From Paludibacteraceae bacterium (GTDB taxonomy: Bacteria > Bacteroidota > Bacteroidia > Bacteroidales > Paludibacteraceae), in assembly GCA_017557345.1 (NCBI GenBank), contig JAFYZR010000076.1, positions 62,001-126,000 on the forward strand: a stretch of 64,000 bases of DNA. Reading direction: 5' to 3'. Positions 58,264-64,000 of this stretch are shown here, in pieces. The notes under the pieces are model-generated. The model worked only from the letters and a program-made list of their open reading frames with translations, had not been told where the DNA came from and made no database searches. Every line of letters starts with the position of its first letter. Position 1 is the stretch's first letter. A program made the position numbers and the translations under genes.

Positions 58264-58319
58264 GTCGAAAGTAGAAAGTCGAAAGATAAAAGCAGAAAGA
58301 GGAAAGTGGAAAGTTAAAA
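58264..58319. repeat. 7-bp tandem array, GTCGAAA type (8 units)
   Basis: GTCGAAA, GTAGAAA, GTCGAAA, GATAAAA, GCAGAAA, GAGGAAA, GTGGAAA, GTTAAAA. It occupies the spacer between the rsmH stop and the ftsL ATG at 58321 almost completely. All units fit GNNRAAA. Confidence 0.92.
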
Positions 58320-58320
58320 G

Positions 58321-58644
58321 ATGGCAGACGCACATACCATACAAAGCTGGCTGAACGGAGACAAACTTCGCAGCAAGAAGATCAGAGAACAATATCCGCT
58401 GATCGGCTTAATTGTTGTGCTCGTTTTTCTCTATATCCTGACCGGTTACCAGTCCGCCAAGCAACAACACCGTCTGACTGACACAAAGAAAGAGATGCTG
58501 GATGCCAAATTCCGCTACATGACGATTAGCGCCCAACTGACAAACACTACGCGCCAATCGCAGATTATAGAAGCCTTGCGTGCCAATGGCAGCGCATTGC
58601 AAGAAAATACTAAACCACCAACCAAAATCCTTAACTTGAAATGA
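58321..58644 (+). CDS. ftsL: FtsL-like cell division protein
   Basis: 107 residues. Cytoplasmic N-terminus, one membrane helix (about 27-44: PLIGLIVVLVFLYILTGY) and a periplasmic coiled-coil stretch. Position between rsmH and ftsI identifies it as the FtsL-type protein; the sequence itself is poorly conserved. Overlaps ftsI by 4 nt (ATGA). Confidence 0.82.
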   Translation: MADAHTIQSWLNGDKLRSKKIREQYPLIGLIVVLVFLYILTGYQSAKQQHRLTDTKKEMLDAKFRYMTISAQLTNTTRQSQIIEALRANGSALQENTKPPTKILNLK

Positions 58645-60434
58645 GCGACGAGCAAAGAAACACTGTATGGCGATTTGCCATCATCTTTATCATTATCCTA
58701 CTCGGCTTTGGGGCTGTATTAGGAAAGATTATTTACATTCAAACTGTAGAACGTGACAACTGGCTCAAAGTGGCAGAAAAACAAGTACCGACCAACAAGC
58801 CAATTGCTGCCTCTCGCGGAAATATCCTTGACTGCAACGGTCGTCTTCTCGCATCCAGTATGCCTCAATATTATGTATATATGGATACGCGTGTGCCTGC
58901 GCTACACGAGAAAAACGGAGCACTCTTTACTGCAAACATTGACACATTGGCGCTTGATTTGGCGAATATTGTAGGCGACAAAAGCCAGGCGGATTACAAA
59001 GCGCGCATCGTTAATGCATACCGTCGCGGCGAGAAACGTCTCAAAGTATGCGACCATCGCATCAATTATCTTCAGCGGCAAGAACTGGAGAAAAATATGC
59101 TTATCAAAAAAGGCAAGTATAAAAGCGGCATTTTCTTCGAAGATCAGCATCGCCGCATTAAGCCTTATGGCATTCTTGCCAGCCGTACAATCGGAGGTAT
59201 TTACGGCGAAGGCGGAGGCGGAAACTCCGGTTTAGAGAAGCGTTTTGACAAAGAACTGCGTGGCATAGACGGCATGAGTAGCATTCAGAAAATCGGCGGC
59301 CGGTATGAGTCCGTGACCATAGAAGAGGCGCAAGATGGCTTGGACGTTATGACAACCATCGATGCCAATCTGCAGGATATTGTTGAAAATGCCTTATTGA
59401 CCAAAACCGCAGAGCGACAAGCCAAATGGGGCTGCTGTATTTTGATGGAAACACAGACAGGCGCTATCCGTGCGATTGCAAACATTGATCGCGGGGAAGA
59501 CGGCAAGTATTATGAAGCACAAAACCATGCTGTTCAGCGTGTAGAGCCAGGTTCGACGTTTAAGACCATCGCTTTGACAGCAGCACTTGATGATGGCAAA
59601 ATCGGTATCAACGATACCGTTAGTGTTACACGGCATCCCTGGAAATATTTCACGGTTCAACATACCGATGCTCACCCGATGGATACCGTTTTAACTGTGC
59701 GTTCAGCTTTGGCGGTTTCCAGTAACATTGCTTTAGCCAAACTCATCACACGGAGTTACGAAGGTTCAGCAAAGAAATTCGTCCGCCGAATAGAGAAAAT
59801 GGGACTTATGGATAGCGTTTATTGCGAGATTCCCGGTGCAGACAAAGTACGCATTGACGTGCCAAAAGACACCGTAACGCTCAGTAAAATGTCATATGGC
59901 TACTCGGTTGAGTTGAGTCCGATACAACTGTTGATGTTCTACAACGCGATAGCGAATGACGGTCGAATGGTTCGCCCGATGTTAGTCAGTTCCATTCAAC
60001 AAAACGGCGAGATTGTGAAGTCTTTCCATCCAGAAGTGGTCAAGTCCTCCATTTGCGGAAATCGCACATTACGGGACATTCAAAGTGCGTTGCACGATGT
60101 AGTCTGGGACGATCATCTTGGTACAGCTGCCAAGAAACAATGGAGCAAAAAAGCGCAATCGAACTTAGTCAGCATAGCCGGAAAAACAGGAACTGCACAA
60201 TTGTTTGTGCGTGGGCATGGCTATTCGGCAAGAAGGCACAGGATAACCTTTGTGGGCTATTTCCCCGAAGAAAACCCGCGCTACACATGTATTTGTATGA
60301 TTGAAGACCCGCAATATCCATACGATGCAGGAATGGACTGCGGTAGCACAGTACGCGTCATCGCCGAAAAGACGATGGCTTATACAGGATGCTACCTTTA
60401 TGAAGATGGAGACATGCATCTAGAAAAACGCTAA
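58641..60434 (+). CDS. ftsI: Division-specific penicillin-binding protein (FtsI/PBP3)
   Basis: 597 residues. One N-terminal membrane helix, dimerisation domain (ASRGNILDCNGRLLASS), and a transpeptidase domain with the active-site motif STFK (in VEPGSTFKTIAL), SSN (AVSSNIALAK) and KTGT (SIAGKTGTAQLF). It cross-links septal peptidoglycan. No PASTA domain follows, whereas longer homologues of this phylum often have one. Confidence 0.95.
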   Translation: MSDEQRNTVWRFAIIFIIILLGFGAVLGKIIYIQTVERDNWLKVAEKQVPTNKPIAASRGNILDCNGRLLASSMPQYYVYMDTRVPALHEKNGALFTANIDTLALDLANIVGDKSQADYKARIVNAYRRGEKRLKVCDHRINYLQRQELEKNMLIKKGKYKSGIFFEDQHRRIKPYGILASRTIGGIYGEGGGGNSGLEKRFDKELRGIDGMSSIQKIGGRYESVTIEEAQDGLDVMTTIDANLQDIVENALLTKTAERQAKWGCCILMETQTGAIRAIANIDRGEDGKYYEAQNHAVQRVEPGSTFKTIALTAALDDGKIGINDTVSVTRHPWKYFTVQHTDAHPMDTVLTVRSALAVSSNIALAKLITRSYEGSAKKFVRRIEKMGLMDSVYCEIPGADKVRIDVPKDTVTLSKMSYGYSVELSPIQLLMFYNAIANDGRMVRPMLVSSIQQNGEIVKSFHPEVVKSSICGNRTLRDIQSALHDVVWDDHLGTAAKKQWSKKAQSNLVSIAGKTGTAQLFVRGHGYSARRHRITFVGYFPEENPRYTCICMIEDPQYPYDAGMDCGSTVRVIAEKTMAYTGCYLYEDGDMHLEKR

Positions 60435-60446
60435 ATTATAAATGCT

Positions 60447-61904
60447 ATGATATTAAGCGAATTATTAAGTGTCATTAAGCCTATTGAGGTAGTCGGTTCC
60501 ACAGACCGCGAGATTAATGGTATGCATTTTGACAGCCGCAGAATAGGCAAAGGAGATCTATTTGTTGCGCAAGTCGGTACTTCAGTAGATGGCCACACAT
60601 TCATTGATGGTTGTATCGACAAAGGCGCAAGTGCGGTAGTATTGAGCGACAGGAGCTATCTGCCGCAAAAAGCAAGCGAAACCACATTTGTGCTCGTTGA
60701 AAACACAGACAAAGCCTTGGGTCTGCTAGCCAGCAAATGGTTCGGCGAACCGAGTAAACAACTGACTTTAGTAGGTGTTACGGGAACAAACGGGAAGACC
60801 ACTATTGCCACCTTATTATATAAACTCGTGCGCGCGTTAGGTCATAAAGCGGGACTTCTATCGACCGTCGTTAATTATATCGAAGACGAATCCGTAGAAG
60901 CCACCCATACCACACCCGATGCGATTGAGTTAAACGGTCTTTTGCGTAGGATGGTTGATGCCGGATGTGAATATGCGTTTATGGAAGTCAGCAGCCATGC
61001 TATTGCTCAAGAGAGAATAGCAGGACTGGATTTTGATGGAGCACTTTTCACTAACCTCACACGCGATCATATCGATTATCACAAGACTTTTGACAACTAC
61101 CGCGACACCAAAAAACGTCTTTTTGACGGATTGAAGAAAACTGCTTTTGCGGTAACCAACAAAGACGACAAAAACGGTCTTGTGATGACCCAGAATTGCA
61201 AGGCAGCAGTACACACCTACTCCACTCGTTCGCTGGCAGATTATAAAGCACAGATATTGGAAGAAGGATTTGATGGCATGCTGTTGAACATCAACGGCAA
61301 AGAGGTGTTTGTTCCACTTGTAGGACGGTTTAATGTTAGTAACTTGCTATGTATCTATGGCGCAGCTCTCAACTTAGGGTTTGATGAATTGGATGTTCTG
61401 CGTGTTTTGAGTACGCTGAAGCCTGTTAACGGCCGATTTGAGACTATTCACAGTCCAAAAGGATGGACGGCGATTGTCGACTACGCTCACACGCCAGATG
61501 CGGTAGATAATGTCATCCAAACGATTCGTGAGATCAAGTGCGAAAATGCCAAACTGATTACTGTTGTAGGTTGCGGAGGAAACAGAGATAAAGGCAAACG
61601 ACCGATGATGGCACAAATAGCCAAACATGGTAGCGAACAGCTCATCCTCACATCCGATAATCCTCGTGATGAAGAACCAATGGATATCTTAAAAGACATG
61701 ACCGATGGTTTGACCGAAGAGGAGTTAAAAAGCACGCTCGTCATCGAAGACCGCGCTGCTGCTATTCAAACAGCATGTACCCTTGCACAAAGCGGCGATG
61801 TGATTTTAGTTGCCGGAAAAGGTCATGAGAACTACCAGATCATCAAGGGCGTTAAGCATCATTTTGACGATCATGAAGTAGTTCGTAAGTTTGCAAACAT
61901 TTAA
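60447..61904 (+). CDS. murE: UDP-MurNAc-tripeptide synthetase MurE
   Basis: 485 residues. ATP-binding GVTGTNGKTTIATLL, then HTTPDA, FTNLTRDHIDYH with the carbamylated-lysine region, and LTSDNPRDEEP. The motif DNPR indicates addition of meso-diaminopimelate as the third residue. Fifth gene of the cluster; 12 bp after ftsI. Confidence 0.96.
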   Translation: MILSELLSVIKPIEVVGSTDREINGMHFDSRRIGKGDLFVAQVGTSVDGHTFIDGCIDKGASAVVLSDRSYLPQKASETTFVLVENTDKALGLLASKWFGEPSKQLTLVGVTGTNGKTTIATLLYKLVRALGHKAGLLSTVVNYIEDESVEATHTTPDAIELNGLLRRMVDAGCEYAFMEVSSHAIAQERIAGLDFDGALFTNLTRDHIDYHKTFDNYRDTKKRLFDGLKKTAFAVTNKDDKNGLVMTQNCKAAVHTYSTRSLADYKAQILEEGFDGMLLNINGKEVFVPLVGRFNVSNLLCIYGAALNLGFDELDVLRVLSTLKPVNGRFETIHSPKGWTAIVDYAHTPDAVDNVIQTIREIKCENAKLITVVGCGGNRDKGKRPMMAQIAKHGSEQLILTSDNPRDEEPMDILKDMTDGLTEEELKSTLVIEDRAAAIQTACTLAQSGDVILVAGKGHENYQIIKGVKHHFDDHEVVRKFANI

Positions 61905-61930
61905 AATTTGAGATTTAAGATTTTAGTTCT
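61903..61930. repeat. 7-bp tandem array, AAGATTT type (4 units)
   Basis: AAAATTT, GAGATTT, AAGATTT, TAGTTCT from the murE stop to the mraY ATG. Confidence 0.7.
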
Positions 61931-63214
61931 ATGTTATATCATCTATTTGACTGGTTACAAAGCACTTACGGTCATTTTGTAGGTGCACGTCTATTCACTT
62001 ACATCTCGTTCCGCGCCATCACAGCCGGCATAATTGCCCTGCTTGTCAGCATATGGTTCGGAAACTGGTTCATTGATTTCATGAAGCGTCATAACATCTC
62101 CGAAACTCAACGGGATGCCGCCATTGATCCCTTTAATGTAGCAAAAAAAGGTGTGCCAACAATGGGTGGTTTGATTGTTATTGCAGCCATCTTGATTCCC
62201 TGTCTGCTTCTCGGCAAGTTGACCAATGTCTATATGATTCTAATGCTTGTCACCACCCTTTTAATGGGTGCTCTGGGCTTTGCTGACGATTATATCAAGA
62301 CCTTCAAGAAAAACAAAGAGGGCCTGAACGGATGGGTAAAGATCGGCGGCCAAGTGGCATTGGGTCTCATTGTAGGTCTGACACTCCGTTTCTGTCCTGC
62401 AGTATCGATGAACGAAGTGGTGACAAGTCATATAGAAAACAATGTTGTGGTGGTAGAAAAAACTCCCGAGATTAAGTCCACACAAACCACTATTCCCTTC
62501 GTAAAGCATCATAACTTCAATTACGCCGACCTATTCACTTGGACAGGGGAGAACAACAAATACCGCTTTGGATGGATTTTCTTCGTTCTTTTGACGGTTT
62601 TCGTTGTAGCCGCTGTAAGCAATGGCGCCAACCTGAACGATGGAATGGATGGCATGTGTGCAGGAAACTCGGCCATTGTGGGTATTGCCTTGCTTGTTCT
62701 AGCCTATACAAGCGGTAGCGTTGTATGGGCAGAATATTTCGATGTGATGTATATCCCCGGCAGTGAGGAATTGGTTGTCTTTTTAGCATCATTCGTCGGT
62801 GCACTCGTCGGCTATTTATGGTTTAACTGTTTTCCAGCACAAGTATTTATGGGAGACACCGGCAGTTTAGCAGTTGGAGGAATCATTGGTGTTTGCGCGA
62901 TGGTTATTCATAAAGAGTTGATGATTCCAGTTCTTTGCGGCGTTTTCCTGATGGAGAGTATCAGTGTTATTCTACAAACACAAGTGTATAAATTTTACAA
63001 GAAACGCGGGCAACATGTGCGTGTATGGAAGCGTGCTCCGCTACACGATCATTTCCGCACTTCCGTTGATCAAGTACTAAAGATTGATCCAACGTGTGTC
63101 ATTCGATTCAAAGGCAGCAAGAATCTACATCATGAGTCGAAAATTGTGCTCCGTTTCTGCATCGTCACGCTTATTTTAGCAGCCATAACAATCCTAACCC
63201 TTAAAATACGTTAA
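61931..63214 (+). CDS. mraY: Phospho-MurNAc-pentapeptide transferase MraY
   Basis: 427 residues, about ten membrane helices. GVPTMGGL, the catalytic aspartates in GFADDYIKTFKKNKEG, NLNDGMDGMCAG, and the loop with MGDTGSLAVGG and HDHFR (in APLHDHFRTS) are characteristic. Makes lipid I. An extra segment of about 40 residues after the third helix is common in Bacteroidetes MraY. Confidence 0.95.
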   Translation: MLYHLFDWLQSTYGHFVGARLFTYISFRAITAGIIALLVSIWFGNWFIDFMKRHNISETQRDAAIDPFNVAKKGVPTMGGLIVIAAILIPCLLLGKLTNVYMILMLVTTLLMGALGFADDYIKTFKKNKEGLNGWVKIGGQVALGLIVGLTLRFCPAVSMNEVVTSHIENNVVVVEKTPEIKSTQTTIPFVKHHNFNYADLFTWTGENNKYRFGWIFFVLLTVFVVAAVSNGANLNDGMDGMCAGNSAIVGIALLVLAYTSGSVVWAEYFDVMYIPGSEELVVFLASFVGALVGYLWFNCFPAQVFMGDTGSLAVGGIIGVCAMVIHKELMIPVLCGVFLMESISVILQTQVYKFYKKRGQHVRVWKRAPLHDHFRTSVDQVLKIDPTCVIRFKGSKNLHHESKIVLRFCIVTLILAAITILTLKIR

Positions 63215-63218
63215 AAAA

Positions 63219-64000
63219 ATGAACAAAAGAATTGTTGTCCTCGGAGCAGGCGAATCAGGCACAGGAGCCGCTATCCTTGCTAAAGAGAAAGGCTTTGATG
63301 TTTTTGTTTCGGATTACGGAACAATCACGGATCCATACCGTGCTTTACTTGACCAGAATGGGGTTAAATGGGAAGACGGCAAACACTCGGAAGAATTGAT
63401 TCTCAATGCCGATGAGGTAGTAAAGTCGCCCGGTATTCCATTGAATGCTCCGCTTATACAAAAACTGCAAGCGCAAGGTACGCCGATCATTTCGGAAATT
63501 GAGTTTGCGGCGCGTTATACAAATGCCAAGATGATTTGTATTACGGGATCCAACGGCAAAACAACGACTACGTCGTTAATCTTTTATATTCTCAAACAGG
63601 CAGGTCTAAATGTCGGTTTGGCGGGAAACATCGGTAATTCTCTGGCGCTTCAAGTGGCCCATGAAGATCATGACTATTATGTGATTGAACTGAGTTCATT
63701 CCAGTTGGATAATATGTATGATTTCAAGGCAGATATTGCCATCTTATTGAACATCACTCCTGATCATCTCGACCGTTACGATTTTAAGTTCCAGAATTAT
63801 ATTGACGCCAAATTCCGCATTACGCGTAATCAGACGAAAGAAGATTCGTTCATTTACTGGGCAGAAGATCCGATTATTGACCGTGAGATGAAACGCTTAC
63901 AATTGGGCGCGACACTTTATCCATACGGTTTCAATATGCCTAATCCATTACCTATCGGCGAAGATGAATTGGCGCTCAAAGGCCGACACAATGTGCTCAA
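63219..64000 (+). CDS. murD: UDP-MurNAc-L-alanine:D-glutamate ligase MurD (cut by window edge)
   Basis: The first 260 residues are visible. VVLGAGESGTGAAILAKEKG begins the UDP-binding domain, SPGIPLNAPL follows, and the ATP motif is CITGSNGKTTTTS. SSFQLD and LNITPDHLDRY are conserved in MurD. It adds D-glutamate. Starts 4 bp after mraY. Confidence 0.95.
   Translation, partial: MNKRIVVLGAGESGTGAAILAKEKGFDVFVSDYGTITDPYRALLDQNGVKWEDGKHSEELILNADEVVKSPGIPLNAPLIQKLQAQGTPIISEIEFAARYTNAKMICITGSNGKTTTTSLIFYILKQAGLNVGLAGNIGNSLALQVAHEDHDYYVIELSSFQLDNMYDFKADIAILLNITPDHLDRYDFKFQNYIDAKFRITRNQTKEDSFIYWAEDPIIDREMKRLQLGATLYPYGFNMPNPLPIGEDELALKGRHNVL

Overview
The window is chromosomal DNA of a member of the Bacteroidota, most likely order Bacteroidales. 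The evidence is a SusC/SusD pair, TamL, glycine-lipid acyltransferases, the Rpb6-type omega subunit, DUF4295 after rpmB-rpmG, and promoters of the Bacteroidetes type (TTG, 20 bp, TAnnTTTG). I see no insertion sequence, prophage, CRISPR array or rRNA operon. The gene content is mostly core.

Layout. 1-2.9 kb (minus): fumarase, a catalytically degenerate M23-like membrane protein and the start of dxr. 3.0-3.5 kb: tRNA-Lys, a broken duplicate of its 3' end, and two kinds of short tandem repeat. 3.5-6.1 kb (minus): a surface lipoprotein and an outer-membrane protein. 6.2-9.3 kb (minus): a lipid-kinase homologue, an AmgK-type sugar kinase fused to a RapZ C-terminal domain, and a MurU-type nucleotidyltransferase (peptidoglycan-sugar recycling). 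9.4-10.0 kb (minus): rpmB-rpmG-DUF4295. 10.2 kb (plus): rubrerythrin. 10.9-19.4 kb (minus): tamL-rnhB-sppA-lpxK-msbA-mnmA, an envelope operon. 19.5-22.1 kb: an SpoU-family methyltransferase (plus) convergent with thrS (minus). 22.2-28.5 kb: a DUF5020 protein, a large secreted protein, a small HTH protein, two related porin-like barrels and apbE. 28.6-31.0 kb (plus): bamD-rpoZ-coaBC. 31.0 kb (minus): a PUR-type protein. 31.8-40.2 kb (plus): nusB-yajC-ybbR-aminotransferase-rpoN, membrane and periplasmic proteins, and a probable pseudo-phosphatase. 40.2-45.2 kb (plus): glycine-lipid acyltransferases, a YggS-HAD fusion, a DUF59 protein, an LpxH-like hydrolase and mazG. 45.3-47.2 kb: a lipoprotein and tRNA-Leu (minus), then an M16 peptidase (plus). 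47.4-56.5 kb (plus): susC-susD-lipoprotein and a secreted M6 metalloprotease. 56.7-64 kb (plus): the start of the dcw cluster (mraZ-rsmH-ftsL-ftsI-murE-mraY-murD).

The most unusual signal is not a gene. Seven loci carry tandem repeats with an 11-bp period, usually five units long. Six are in or at the edge of intergenic spacers. Two of these overlap the 3' end of a gene (mnmA and the YggS-HAD fusion), and the seventh lies wholly inside the M16 peptidase gene. Two arrays share an apparently identical 63-bp core and each is followed by an AT-rich hairpin. Two others share 18-bp flanking direct repeats. A second, independent set of tandem repeats with a 7-bp period fills many stop-to-start junctions inside operons. 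Other points worth attention are a 14-bp palindrome shared by two lipoprotein leaders, an invariant 20-bp promoter spacing at 16 promoters, a 22-bp promoter core identical at both tRNA genes and rpmB, a threonyl-tRNA synthetase lacking most of its TGS domain, and unusual domain fusions. All family calls rest on reading motifs by eye; no database search was possible.
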